Under the pieces are notes generated by a model that saw nothing but the letters and a program-made list of their open reading frames with translations, searched no databases and was not told the origin of the DNA. Below are positions 43,422-52,904 of a DNA stretch of 64,000 bases, piece by piece. The stretch is from Flavobacterium piscis (lineage in GTDB: Bacteria > Bacteroidota > Bacteroidia > Flavobacteriales > Flavobacteriaceae), in assembly GCF_001686925.1 (NCBI RefSeq), contig NZ_LVEN01000046.1, positions 558,001 to 622,000 of the forward strand, given 5' to 3'. Position 1 is the stretch's first letter. Each line of letters opens with the position of its first letter. The translations under genes were made by a program, and so were the position numbers.

Positions 43422-44582
43422 TTATTTCTCAACTGTATATCCTTTCACTTTTGCAAAACCAACGATCGATGTATTGATGGCATTTCCCAGATCATCTTGT
43501 TTCTTGGTTTTCTTAGTCTCGGCATCAATAAATTGCTGGCGTTTTTTGCCCAATTCGCCAATTTCTTTCTGGATTGTGGCTCTTTCTTTTGTTTTTTGCT
43601 CGACAATTGTTTTGATCTCGGCTTCAGATTTATTCTGTAGTTCTTTTGGTAATTCTTCTTTTTTAATTTTAGAAATAGCCGTTTTATCCTCTTTGACTTT
43701 GTCTACCAAATCCCAGCTTTCATTTTTATAAACCGCTTTTGATTTGCTTACCGCACGTTCTGCATAATTGGAGGCAGAAACTTTTTGTGCATTTTTATCC
43801 TGTGTTTCCTGATTCATTTTTTTTGAAGAACCTTTGGCGCCATAACTAATGTAAGTTTTGTTGATTTTTTCGTTACATTTTGTAATTTCATCATCATATG
43901 GCGTGGCAATGTATCGCACAGATTCATTAGAATCGATATTAAAATATTTCCCTTTTCCGTAATCGGCACCGTTTTTCCATAGTTCGCGTATGCCTTGTGC
44001 TTTGTCTCCGCAATAAATAGTATTTACATAAATGCCATTTTTTAAAGCATCACTAATCGCTTCTTTATAATTAATCCCGCCTTGATTGAATTCTTCGTTT
44101 CCGGCAATATAAATCAGCTTCATATTGTTGTTTTCTTTCGCCCATTTTAGTTTTTTGGTCGCATCCTGAATAACAGCTCCGCAATATTCGCTGCCTCCAT
44201 TGGTACTCAGGGCAAATAGTTTTTCTGAAATCAAATCAAGATCTGTAGAAAGAGGTGCTATTTGTCGTATGTAATTCGATTTTTCAGATAATCCGTCATT
44301 TCCATATTCATATAAAGCAATTTCGATATCAGGCGTTTTTCCATCATATTTTAAAGTGGTCAGCGTATTTACAATGTTCCAAAGCCTGGATTTTGCCTGA
44401 TCGATTAAACCATCCATACTGCCCGAGGTGTCCAGTAAAAGTGCTACTTGTATTTTGGTATTTTCTGTTGCTATTGGTTTTTCGATTACAATATTCTTTT
44501 TAGAATTTGCATTCGAAGAATTGCAGCTTGCAAAAGAAATTGCAGTGGCTAAAAGTGCTGAGATAAACAAGTTTGATTTCAT
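43422..44582 (-). CDS. VWA-domain lipoprotein
   Basis: A 386-residue lipoprotein (lipobox FASC, Cys20). Its von Willebrand A domain (about residues 42-240) has a complete MIDAS: DTSGSM (residues 51-56), a Thr/Ser in the middle (GGSEYC) and NEEF. A C-terminal coiled coil (about residues 300-375, rich in Lys/Glu/Gln) follows. The expected role is metal-dependent protein binding at the envelope. It is the first gene of the minus-strand cluster and has its own promoter element. Confidence 0.88.
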   Translation of the reverse strand: MKSNLFISALLATAISFASCNSSNANSKKNIVIEKPIATENTKIQVALLLDTSGSMDGLIDQAKSRLWNIVNTLTTLKYDGKTPDIEIALYEYGNDGLSEKSNYIRQIAPLSTDLDLISEKLFALSTNGGSEYCGAVIQDATKKLKWAKENNNMKLIYIAGNEEFNQGGINYKEAISDALKNGIYVNTIYCGDKAQGIRELWKNGADYGKGKYFNIDSNESVRYIATPYDDEITKCNEKINKTYISYGAKGSSKKMNQETQDKNAQKVSASNYAERAVSKSKAVYKNESWDLVDKVKEDKTAISKIKKEELPKELQNKSEAEIKTIVEQKTKERATIQKEIGELGKKRQQFIDAETKKTKKQDDLGNAINTSIVGFAKVKGYTVEK

Positions 44583-44613
44583 GATTTCGAGTTTTTAATT
44601 GTTGATTACAGAT

Positions 44614-44621
44614 CAAACTTA
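44614..44621 (-). promoter_or_regulatory. -7 promoter element of the VWA-LDT cluster
   Basis: CAAACTTA on the plus strand reads TAAGTTTG on the minus strand and lies 32 nt upstream of the VWA start. The 203-base divergent gap also holds a partial AAGGT...ACCTT palindrome at 44731-44770. Confidence 0.5.
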
Positions 44622-44785
44622 AAAACTTAAAGACCTCGTTTTTTGCAGAAAGGGTGAAACGGTATTTTGACTTGGTGAAATGAGTTGTAAACGGAATATA
44701 AAATACTTTACTTTACATTATTGTTTTTTGAAGGTTCTAAAGTTCTGAGAATCTTAGTTACTAAGACCTTAAAAGATTTTTACTT

Positions 44786-46606
44786 ATGAGAAGTTTACGA
44801 TCAGAATTTATTATTTCTATAATGCTGTTATTGCTATTTCCAATCGGAATGATGGCACAGGATTCTATTGCCAAAAAGAAGGCGATGCCGGTTTCGAAAA
44901 TGAGTAAAGCGGTAATAAGTCTTGAAAAGTCTCTGGATAAAAATGATGAGGGAAAAATTGCCGAGAACTACGAACAACTGGCAAATGAATTTTTGAATAA
45001 AGGGAATAATGCAAAGGCAGAGGAATATTTTAAAAGAGCATTAAACAGCTATACCAAATTAAAATGGACTGAAGATAAAACCCGCGTAACGCGCAGTTTG
45101 GCCAAAGTACAGGAAAACCAAAAAAACTTTAATTCGGCGATTAAAAATTATGAAGTCGCGGGCGCATTATCAAAAGATGTTGCTGAAGAAAAAATAAATT
45201 TAAACGATGCTAACCGATTAAAAACGCAAGCGGCTCCAGTATCACAGGCAGTTTACGTTGACTCGAATATTGAGTTGCTCAAAAAAGAAAATAAAGCTGG
45301 TGAAGTTGCTGAAGCTTATGTACAAAAAGCAGAAAATTCATTAAAGCAAAAAGATAAAAGTGTTGCAATAGAAAGCTATAAAAATGCCCTCGCTTACGCA
45401 AAAGACAAACCTGAGTCGATAATTAAAATTAAAAATGAAATTGCCAATGTATATGCCTCAGACAATCAGTTTGAAAAAGCAATTGGAATCAACGAAAAAC
45501 TATTGGCAGAAGCCGTAACCAAACAAGATTTTAATACCCAAATCAAGCAACTGCAATCGCTGGCAGCTCTTTATTTTAAAAAAGAAGAACCAAAAAAGGC
45601 ATTAGTTTCATTGAAAGAAGCATATGATCTGGCGTCTAAAAAAGGAAATTCGGCGGAAGCCAAAAATACTTTATCGGCCTTGGTAAAATACTATAAATCG
45701 AATGGTAATGAAAAAGAAAGTATGGCGCTTTACGAGCAATTCTTTCAAAATTTTGATGAGTTAATTCAATCTGATACTACTTTGATTAATGCGAAAACTT
45801 TTCAGGTTACAGAAGGAAAGATACGTCAGCTCGAAAAAGAAAAATCATTAAAAGATGAATTAATTACCAAGAAAAATACCTTCAACTACTTTCTTTTAGG
45901 ATCAATTTTGTTGCTTTTGCTCTTGTTTGCTTTTATTGTAAAAGCATTGTATTCGATAAAAACCAAGAACAAGGAAATCGCGTTGCAATCGTTACGACGC
46001 GAGATGAATCCGCATTTTATATTTAATAGTTTAAATAGCGTGAATCAGTTTATATCTGAAAATAAAGAACTGGAAGCCAATAAATACCTGACTTCGTATT
46101 CGAATTTGATGCGGAATATGATGGAAAATTCGAATAAAGATTTTATTTCGCTGGACAAAGAAGTCGAACAATTAAAAAAATACCTGGATCTGGAACATTT
46201 ACGTTTTCAGGATAAATTTGATTTTAAAATTACGGTTGATGAAACTCTGGACACAGAAAGGGTTTTTGTGCCCAATATGATTATCCAGCCACATTTAGAA
46301 AATGCAATTTGGCACGGCTTACGTTACCTCGATAAAAAGGGATTCTTGAAGCTTCAATTCCGGTTTGTTGATGGCAAAATTGTCGTGATTATTGATGATA
46401 ACGGAATTGGTTTAACCAAAAGCCAGGAACTGAAAACGATCAATCAGAAAGTGCATGAATCCCGCGGTCTTAATAATACCAATGAACGAATTGGTTTGCT
46501 GAACGAATTGTATAAAAAGAATATTGCTTTTGAAATTAAAGAGAAAGTATTGCCGGAATCCGGAACAATTGTTCAGATTATTTTTCCATTAATTGATACC
46601 ATATGA
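44786..46606 (+). CDS. TPR-containing sensor histidine kinase (LytS/YehU type)
   Basis: A 606-residue membrane kinase. An N-terminal signal (LLLLFPIGMMAQ) is followed by periplasmic TPR repeats (about residues 50-330). A transmembrane helix (about 365-390, YFLLGSILLLLLLFAF) joins them to a His_kinase domain: NPHFIFNSLNSVNQ with the phosphoacceptor His at about residue 409, PHLENAIWHGL and DDNGIGL. TPR sensors of this type respond to envelope or nutrient signals; the ligand is unknown. The ATGA overlap at 46603-46606 couples it to the response regulator. Confidence 0.93.
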   Translation: MRSLRSEFIISIMLLLLFPIGMMAQDSIAKKKAMPVSKMSKAVISLEKSLDKNDEGKIAENYEQLANEFLNKGNNAKAEEYFKRALNSYTKLKWTEDKTRVTRSLAKVQENQKNFNSAIKNYEVAGALSKDVAEEKINLNDANRLKTQAAPVSQAVYVDSNIELLKKENKAGEVAEAYVQKAENSLKQKDKSVAIESYKNALAYAKDKPESIIKIKNEIANVYASDNQFEKAIGINEKLLAEAVTKQDFNTQIKQLQSLAALYFKKEEPKKALVSLKEAYDLASKKGNSAEAKNTLSALVKYYKSNGNEKESMALYEQFFQNFDELIQSDTTLINAKTFQVTEGKIRQLEKEKSLKDELITKKNTFNYFLLGSILLLLLLFAFIVKALYSIKTKNKEIALQSLRREMNPHFIFNSLNSVNQFISENKELEANKYLTSYSNLMRNMMENSNKDFISLDKEVEQLKKYLDLEHLRFQDKFDFKITVDETLDTERVFVPNMIIQPHLENAIWHGLRYLDKKGFLKLQFRFVDGKIVVIIDDNGIGLTKSQELKTINQKVHESRGLNNTNERIGLLNELYKKNIAFEIKEKVLPESGTIVQIIFPLIDTI

Positions 46607-47352
46607 TGACTATTCAGAAGATAAAAAGTGTCATTGTCGAAGATGAATTGGCAGCGCGCGAAGTACTCAAAAATTATTTGAGTAAATATTGTCCGCAGGT
46701 TGAAGTTGTGGGAGAGGCGCAGAATATAAAAGAAGCTGTGCCGTTGCTGCATGAAATTCGGCCGCAATTGGTTTTTTTGGATGTCGAAATGCCTTTTGGG
46801 AATGCTTTTGACGTTCTCGAAGCGTGTAAAGATTTACAATTCGAAACCATATTTGTAACCGCTTTTTCTGAATATTCGCTAAAAGCCCTGAACCAAAGTG
46901 CCGCCTATTATTTGCTAAAACCCATTAGTATCGAAGAATTGATTGTGGCGGTAAATAAAGTGCAGCATCAAATCATGAATCATGAGATTTTCAATAGAAA
47001 TAAAATTATTGTAGAAAATTTTCATGAATCAAAACCAGAAAAACAACAGGTCATTTTACCAACTCTGGAAGGTTTTGAAGTCGTTAAAATGGAAGAAATA
47101 GTTCGCTTACGCGGAAACGGAAATTTTACCGATCTCTATCTAAATAACGGAAACAAAAAAATGGTCTGCCGATTTTTAAAGCATTTTTCGGAGATTTTGC
47201 CTTTGCCTTTTATAAGAGTTCATAAATCGCATATCATTAATATGAATTGTGTAAAATCGTATAATAAAGGAGGAATTGTAACGCTAAACGACGGAGCTGA
47301 AATTGAAGTGTCGCCTACTTATAAAGAAGATTTTTTAAAGAACTTTAAGTAA
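46603..47352 (+). CDS. LytTR-family response regulator
   Basis: A 249-residue regulator. The receiver domain has the phosphoacceptor Asp60 (VFLDVEMPF) and Lys106 (LLKPIS). The C-terminal LytTR DNA-binding domain (about residues 145-249) has LRGNGNFTDLYL, HKSHIIN and a final beta-strand (EVSPTYKEDF). It acts with the kinase encoded immediately before; the regulon is not visible from the sequence, but the divergent VWA/L,D-transpeptidase cluster is a natural candidate. Confidence 0.95.
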   Translation: MMTIQKIKSVIVEDELAAREVLKNYLSKYCPQVEVVGEAQNIKEAVPLLHEIRPQLVFLDVEMPFGNAFDVLEACKDLQFETIFVTAFSEYSLKALNQSAAYYLLKPISIEELIVAVNKVQHQIMNHEIFNRNKIIVENFHESKPEKQQVILPTLEGFEVVKMEEIVRLRGNGNFTDLYLNNGNKKMVCRFLKHFSEILPLPFIRVHKSHIINMNCVKSYNKGGIVTLNDGAEIEVSPTYKEDFLKNFK

Positions 47353-47354
47353 GG

Positions 47355-47598
47355 TTTGCCGCGAAGGCACTAAGGCACAAAGATTTTCTTCTCATTTTAT
47401 GTCATCCTTGACGCAGGAAGGATCACGCACGAACTTGACAAAGATTGTATTGTCATTGCTTAGATCTTCTATAAAGACTTTGCGACTTTGCGAGCAATTT
47501 CACGCTGGTAGTAAAAACTTAAAGTAATAATCGCGCAAAGACGCAAAGTTTAATAATAAAAGAAAAAAACTTTGTGTCTTAGCGTCTTTGTGGCAAAC
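47355..47598. repeat. Dispersed-repeat block with TTTGCG/CTTAG words
   Basis: The block holds GCCGCGAAGGCACTAAGGCACAAAG (left), a GTCATCCTTGACGCAGGAAGGAT segment, ACTTTGCGACTTTGCGAG and CGCAAAGACGCAAAG in the middle, and CTTTGTGTCTTAGCGTCTTTGTGGCAAA (right). The outer arms are an inverted pair (GCCGCGAAGGCACTAAGGCACAAAG against CTTTGTG...GGCAA). There is no gene in the 251-base gap. Confidence 0.6.
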
Positions 47599-47603
47599 AA
47601 ATA

Positions 47604-49568
47604 TTACAAGTCAAATTCCCCGTCAATCGACAGCGAATCATTTTTCACCGCAGTTGAATCCGGAGCTTTTATTCTGATTAAAGATCTTGCATTACCGGAA
47701 ATATAAACGGGCAGTTGCCCTATTGTATCTTCAGGGACCAAAAGACCACGACGAAACATTAAATTCTTTAAAAATTTCTGGTTTTGTACCGCAAAGTCCC
47801 TTAGATTTCCCTGATCGTTAAACTGATACATGAATTTTCTTGGTTTCGGAATAATAGTGGCCAAATACAAACATTCATCCACATTTAAAGCCGATGGACT
47901 TTTCTGGAAATAGAAATGGCTTGCTTCGCCAATTCCGTATACATTTGGTCCCCATTCAATAATATTGAAATACACTTCCAGCATTCTTTCTTTGCTTACT
48001 ACGCGATTGTTTTCCAGAATATAAACCAGTAGAATTTCTTCCAGCTTACGCGAAAGTGTTTTTTCTCTGGTCAGGAACACATTCTTAATCAATTGCATGC
48101 TTATCGTACTAGCGCCGCGAGAGAATTTTTTAGTTTTAATATTCTTGAGGATAGATTGTTTGAAAGCTTCATTAATAAATCCGCGATGTTGGAAGAAAGA
48201 CGGATCTTCGGTCGTCAAAACCGATTTTCGTAAATAAGGCGAAATCTGGTCCAAAGGCGTGTAATTAGGATTTGCATTTCCAACCAAAACCGGGCGTTGT
48301 AAAACATTCTGGATAATGGCGCGATACACAAATTCGCCGTTTAATTTATTAAGATCGGCTTCTCCGTATTTGGTGATTTTTAGATCTTCTTTATTGAGTT
48401 TACTATCAAAAACTAAAGTATTCGGTTTGTTTTTATTGAATTTGAAATCCAGTTTATAATCGAAATTTCCGGTAGCTTCCATTCCCTGAAAATGGGTGAA
48501 CAAGCCGTCAGGCAGGGAAACAATAAAATCCTGCGCTTTCATTTTCGGGATATCTACTTTCAAAGTATAAATAGTATCCTTTTCGGTACTGTATGAAATA
48601 TAAGGTTTTACTTTTATCTTGTTGAGCTGCATGGTCGAAGTGCTGTCAATCGAAATAAAATCATCTCCCAATAAAAAGCGATAATCAAAACGTGCATTTT
48701 TGATAATGACGTCTTTACTGGCAATTTTAGGGTGATTAATTTTTAAATTAGTAATCGAAGTGTAACCGTCGATATGCAATTCGCTGCCATCTTTTTCTAT
48801 GTTTTGAACATTTAGTCTGATAGAATCGAAACTTGCTTTTAAGTTATATCGTTCGTCTAAATACGGAACTCTGATGGCTCCGGTATCTAAATTGAAGAAA
48901 CGAATATCGGCTTTCTTATTTCTTGGGTCAGCAAATCCTTTTATGTTCCATTTTTGATCAAAATCTTTACTTTGAACATGAAGATTAGTTTCGAGTTGTT
49001 TGTTGTCTAAAACCAGTTTATTTACAGCAACAGTAGTCTTTTTGCCATTGTCATCAATTCTGAAATTCAGATTTTCCAGTTTCATGTCTGTAGGAACCAG
49101 ATTCAGTAATTTTGAAATAATACGATACGCAAAAGCGGCGTATTTACGTTTTTCGTTTTTATCAGTATCGGCTTTGTCTTTCTTTAAAAAAGCATCAAAA
49201 TTGCGGACATTTCCTTTTTTAACTAATTGAATATAACCGTTGTTTACTTTTAAAGTTCCAATTTGTACATCCCCAATTAGTAAATTCGATAAACTAACAC
49301 TGGTTTCAATTTTTTCAATATTACAAAGTGTATCAGCATTTTTAGGAACCAGAACAACATTGGTTAATTTAATACCATTTAAACCATCAAACGTAGCCGA
49401 TTTTACAGAAAATGTACTGTTGTATTCAGTATTCATTTTAGTTTTTACTTTGGCAATAGCTTGTTTTAAAAGCGAATCACGAAAAAAGTAAAAGCCTAAA
49501 AAAAGCACTACCAATACTAATGCAATTATCAGGAGTGCTTTGTATATTTTTTGTTTTGGGAAGTTCAT
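47604..49568 (-). CDS. AsmA-like/GT51 transglycosylase fusion
   Basis: A 654-residue membrane-anchored protein. Residues 8-27 are a transmembrane anchor. Residues about 35-400 form an AsmA-like beta-rich region (FSVKSATFDGLNG... and repeated LxVxN strands). Residues about 430-600 are a GT51 peptidoglycan glycosyltransferase: EDPSFFQHRG with the catalytic Glu, KFSRGASTISMQLIKN and LTREKTLSRKLEEI. No transpeptidase domain follows, so it is a monofunctional glycosyltransferase with an unusual N-terminal extension. The expected role is polymerisation of peptidoglycan glycan chains. Confidence 0.86.
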   Translation of the reverse strand: MNFPKQKIYKALLIIALVLVVLFLGFYFFRDSLLKQAIAKVKTKMNTEYNSTFSVKSATFDGLNGIKLTNVVLVPKNADTLCNIEKIETSVSLSNLLIGDVQIGTLKVNNGYIQLVKKGNVRNFDAFLKKDKADTDKNEKRKYAAFAYRIISKLLNLVPTDMKLENLNFRIDDNGKKTTVAVNKLVLDNKQLETNLHVQSKDFDQKWNIKGFADPRNKKADIRFFNLDTGAIRVPYLDERYNLKASFDSIRLNVQNIEKDGSELHIDGYTSITNLKINHPKIASKDVIIKNARFDYRFLLGDDFISIDSTSTMQLNKIKVKPYISYSTEKDTIYTLKVDIPKMKAQDFIVSLPDGLFTHFQGMEATGNFDYKLDFKFNKNKPNTLVFDSKLNKEDLKITKYGEADLNKLNGEFVYRAIIQNVLQRPVLVGNANPNYTPLDQISPYLRKSVLTTEDPSFFQHRGFINEAFKQSILKNIKTKKFSRGASTISMQLIKNVFLTREKTLSRKLEEILLVYILENNRVVSKERMLEVYFNIIEWGPNVYGIGEASHFYFQKSPSALNVDECLYLATIIPKPRKFMYQFNDQGNLRDFAVQNQKFLKNLMFRRGLLVPEDTIGQLPVYISGNARSLIRIKAPDSTAVKNDSLSIDGEFDL

Positions 49569-49787
49569 AAATGGAGATTGGTATTCGAAATTTTTCGCTT
49601 TTCAAAGCTAGTGTAAATTTAAATTTAAATTTATCAGCTTATAAAATTTTCCTTGTAAATTTTTAATAATGCTCTAAAGGTTTGATTTTGTTATTATTGT
49701 GTTTTGCGTTTTCCTAAATAAAAGAAGGAATTTATGGTTTAGCGTCAAAATTGAGAGAACCCGTAAAGTTTTACAATTTACACAATA

Positions 49788-49795
49788 TATATTTG
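49788..49795 (+). promoter_or_regulatory. -7 promoter element of the 158-residue lipoprotein
   Basis: TATATTTG, an exact TAnnTTTG, lies 28 nt before the ATG at 49824. Confidence 0.55.
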
Positions 49796-49823
49796 CGCAA
49801 TTAATAATATTAAAATCAAACCA

Positions 49824-50300
49824 ATGAAAATCTTTAAAAAAATTATGTTTTTGTCTTTTGCCATTTGTGCAATGGTGTTATCGTCATGCAGTAGTAATGA
49901 TTCTGATGATGAAGGAACTCCGGAAGATCAGGAAGAATTTATTAAATTCACATACAATGGGACAGTATACAATTTTGAGCCTGGCGTTATGTCTTCGTTA
50001 AACATGAATATTATGGGAAGTACGGGAATTGATAACACTTACAAAAAAATCTCATTATGGACGCCTTTGAATGTTACTAAGGGAAGCCATGACATCGTAT
50101 ATGATTTATCAAATATGGAGACTACTTATCAAGCGTCTTTTAGTTTTTTGCCTGCAATAAATAATGCTAATGCTAAATCTGGAAAAATAAATATTACTGC
50201 TGTTGATGATGAAAAAATTGAAGGGACATTTACTTTTTCGGGAACTTCAGGAGATCAGACATTTACTGTTACAGAAGGAAGCTTTAGAGTTTTAAAATAG
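49824..50300 (+). CDS. Small lipoprotein of unknown function
   Basis: A 158-residue protein with lipobox LSSC (Cys22) and an acidic Ser/Asp linker (SSNDSDDEG). The mature domain is beta-rich, and its end (NITAVDDEKIEGTFTF...VTEGSF) matches a pattern common to small Bacteroidota surface lipoproteins. No function is known. It converges on radA and shares a terminator with it. Confidence 0.75.
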   Translation: MKIFKKIMFLSFAICAMVLSSCSSNDSDDEGTPEDQEEFIKFTYNGTVYNFEPGVMSSLNMNIMGSTGIDNTYKKISLWTPLNVTKGSHDIVYDLSNMETTYQASFSFLPAINNANAKSGKINITAVDDEKIEGTFTFSGTSGDQTFTVTEGSFRVLK

Positions 50301-50321
50301 ATCTCATACTTCTTTAAATAT

Positions 50322-50364
50322 AAATTGCTCATGAATCTTTGAAATTTTCATGAGCAATTTTTTA
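50322..50364. terminator. Bidirectional terminator, lipoprotein and radA
   Basis: AAATTGCTCATGAA (50322-50335) pairs with TTCATGAGCAATTT (50347-50360), with T runs on both strands. Confidence 0.9.
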
Positions 50365-50388
50365 TAAGAGAAAATCTGTTTTTTGCTT

Positions 50389-51750
50389 TTATCCAAATAA
50401 AATACCGGCTACATCTTCAATTTTGGCAACAAGCTCAATTTTAATTCCAGGATTTTTTAAGGCAATTTTATTATATTTCGAAACAAAAATAGTCGTGAAA
50501 CCTAATTTTTCGGCTTCCTGAATTCTTTGATCAACACGATTTACAGGACGAATTTCTCCCGAAAGTCCAACTTCGCCGGCAAAACAGAACCCTTTTGTTA
50601 CCGGAATATCTTCGTTTGAGGATAAAATGGCAGCGACAACGGCAAGGTCAATTGCGGGATCATCAACAGAAATTCCTCCGGTTACGTTCAAAAAGACATC
50701 TTTTGCTCCTAAACGAAATCCGGCTCTTTTTTCTAAAACGGCCAAAATCATGTTGAGTCTTTTGGCGTTGTAGCCCGTTGTGCTTCGTTGTGGCGTTCCG
50801 TAAACTGCAGTACTTACCAAAGATTGTATTTCGATCATCAGAGGACGCATGCCTTCCATAGTTGTGGCAATGGCAGTTCCGGACATTTCTTCGTCTTTGT
50901 GCGAAATCAATATTTCTGACGGATTGCTGACTTCGCGTAAACCGCTTCCTAACATTTCATAAATTCCTAATTCGGCAGTAGAACCAAAACGGTTTTTTAG
51001 CGAACGCAAAATTCGGTAAACGTGATTTCGATCGCCTTCAAATTGCAAAACGGTATCGACCATATGTTCCAGAATTTTTGGTCCGGCGATGTTTCCGTCT
51101 TTCGTAATATGCCCAATTAAAATAACCGGAATATTAGTTTCTTTGGCAAACTTGATCAGTTCCGCAGTCGTTTCTCTAATCTGAGAAATACTTCCGGCTG
51201 TAGATTCTATATAATCCGTATGCAAAGTCTGAATCGAGTCGATAATGACAATTTCCGGCTGAATAGCTTCAATTTGTTTGAAGATATTCTGCGTTTTCGT
51301 TTCCGTCAAAATATAGCAATTGTCGCTGTTTGGCGTGATTCTTTCGGCACGCATTTTTATTTGTTTCTGGCTTTCTTCACCGGAAACATATAAAGTTTTA
51401 TAAGGTAATTTTAATGAGATTTGAAGCAAAAGTGTACTCTTTCCAATTCCAGGTTCACCGCCTAAAAGTGTCAAAGATCCAGGGACGATTCCGCCACCCA
51501 AAACACGGTTCAATTCTCCATCAGTAGTATCCATACGAATTTCCTGAGTCGAGTCGATCTCATTAATTTTTAATGGGCGTGGAGCTTTTCCAGTTGGAGT
51601 AGGTTCGCTTTTCCAGGCCACTTTTTCCTGCTTCTGAATGATTTCTTCAGCAATAGTATTCCATTCTTTGCAGGCATTGCATTGTCCTTGCCATTTGGCG
51701 TATTGGGTGCCGCAGTTCTGGCAAAAAAAGGAAGTTTTAACTTTAGACAT
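50389..51750 (-). CDS. radA: DNA repair protein RadA
   Basis: A 453-residue ATP-dependent DNA repair/branch-migration protein. A zinc finger with four Cys (Cys10, 13, 24, 27) is followed by Walker A GGEPGIGKST (residues 97-106), the RadA motif KNRFG (252-256) and a C-terminal Lon-protease-like domain (about residues 300-453). Length and order are normal. Its start codon overlaps the stop codon of the upstream esterase-like gene by one base (TAATG), so the two are translationally coupled. Confidence 0.96.
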   Translation of the reverse strand: MSKVKTSFFCQNCGTQYAKWQGQCNACKEWNTIAEEIIQKQEKVAWKSEPTPTGKAPRPLKINEIDSTQEIRMDTTDGELNRVLGGGIVPGSLTLLGGEPGIGKSTLLLQISLKLPYKTLYVSGEESQKQIKMRAERITPNSDNCYILTETKTQNIFKQIEAIQPEIVIIDSIQTLHTDYIESTAGSISQIRETTAELIKFAKETNIPVILIGHITKDGNIAGPKILEHMVDTVLQFEGDRNHVYRILRSLKNRFGSTAELGIYEMLGSGLREVSNPSEILISHKDEEMSGTAIATTMEGMRPLMIEIQSLVSTAVYGTPQRSTTGYNAKRLNMILAVLEKRAGFRLGAKDVFLNVTGGISVDDPAIDLAVVAAILSSNEDIPVTKGFCFAGEVGLSGEIRPVNRVDQRIQEAEKLGFTTIFVSKYNKIALKNPGIKIELVAKIEDVAGILFG

Positions 51751-52904
51751 TATTTACCGGTTTTTTCAAGTGTTTTCATCTGGTCGATTTTCTCGTACAT
51801 CAAATCTTTGTTTAAATCGCCAATTGGCTCCATTTGCGAAGCATTCTGATATTTTTTTGAAGCTCTTTTAGGATCTCCCATTTTTTCATACATCAATCCT
51901 AATTCGTACTCTCCTAACATCGCTTTTGGATAATTTACATTTCCAATTTCAGCCATTTTACCTAATTCATCATAAGCATTCTTTTTCAAAATCAGAGTTT
52001 CTATAATTTTAAAATCGCTGATTCTTACCGGAATCTGAACTCCCATAACTTTAGACATAATATTGTATTTGTTCTCCAGATAATCGGCATAACCCGTTTC
52101 CAGAACAGCTATTTTATTATTGTATTCTGCAGAATTTATAGGTCTGTACACTTCAAATATCTGATACAAAGCGCTAGGAATTGCATGTAAAACCTGAGTA
52201 TAATGTGTTGTGCCTTTAAATACATCGTATTTATAATTTACTAACGGATTATTGGCAATTTTAATATTGCTGTCTAATTTTTCAATTGGTTCTTTGATTT
52301 TTTTATTGTCTCCATCTGCTGCAGACAAATAATAGAATAAAGGTTCTGTAATTTTAGCAAATTTTTCAGGGATTCTAATTTCCATTTTATTAGCCAATTC
52401 AGGACTAAAAGAGATGTAAGCGCTAAAAAGAGGTTTTTCTTTATATAAATAAAAATTAATAAAACTTGCTGTTACATCATGGCCTGCAATAATTCTAAAC
52501 GGAGATGTACGGTATTTTTTTTCGATATAAGGAACCAGTTCGGCACCAATAAATTCAAAAAAGTTGGCTCCTTTCTCAAACGGAAGACCTGTATTTTGGT
52601 CGATTGTGGTGTCGTCTTCGCGCTCGTCATTTTTGTTTTGATGAACACCAATGATAATCACTTCGGGTAAATCTCCCCAATAAGATCCGTAGCTCAAGGC
52701 TCCGGAAAAAGGATCAAATAAATAATCGCCATCTAATAAATATAAAACAGGATATTTTTTTTCGGGATTAGCCTCGTAAGAAGCAGGAAGCCCAATGGTT
52801 ATTCTTCGTTCTTCGCCAAGTTTTTCAGATTTGATGTTGTCGAATGTTTTCTGCGAAAAGACAGAAAAGGAAATTAGGGTAAGCAGTAAGTAAACTTTTT
52901 TCAT
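51750..52904 (-). CDS. Esterase-fold protein with Asp at the nucleophile position, plus TPR
   Basis: A 384-residue exported protein starting at the ATG at 52904 (MKKVYLLLTL; signal ends FSQ). It has the esterase-D/IroE-type alpha/beta hydrolase fold: PVLYLLDGDYLF, VIIIGVHQN and the late His in TTHYTQVLHAIPSAL. At the nucleophile elbow the expected GHSxG is GHDVT (residues 141-145), so the catalytic Ser is Asp143. The C-terminal about 80 residues include a TPR-like helix pair (GLMYEKMGDPKRASKKYQNAS). It may be non-catalytic. It is coupled to radA. Confidence 0.85.
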   Translation of the reverse strand: MKKVYLLLTLISFSVFSQKTFDNIKSEKLGEERRITIGLPASYEANPEKKYPVLYLLDGDYLFDPFSGALSYGSYWGDLPEVIIIGVHQNKNDEREDDTTIDQNTGLPFEKGANFFEFIGAELVPYIEKKYRTSPFRIIAGHDVTASFINFYLYKEKPLFSAYISFSPELANKMEIRIPEKFAKITEPLFYYLSAADGDNKKIKEPIEKLDSNIKIANNPLVNYKYDVFKGTTHYTQVLHAIPSALYQIFEVYRPINSAEYNNKIAVLETGYADYLENKYNIMSKVMGVQIPVRISDFKIIETLILKKNAYDELGKMAEIGNVNYPKAMLGEYELGLMYEKMGDPKRASKKYQNASQMEPIGDLNKDLMYEKIDQMKTLEKTGK

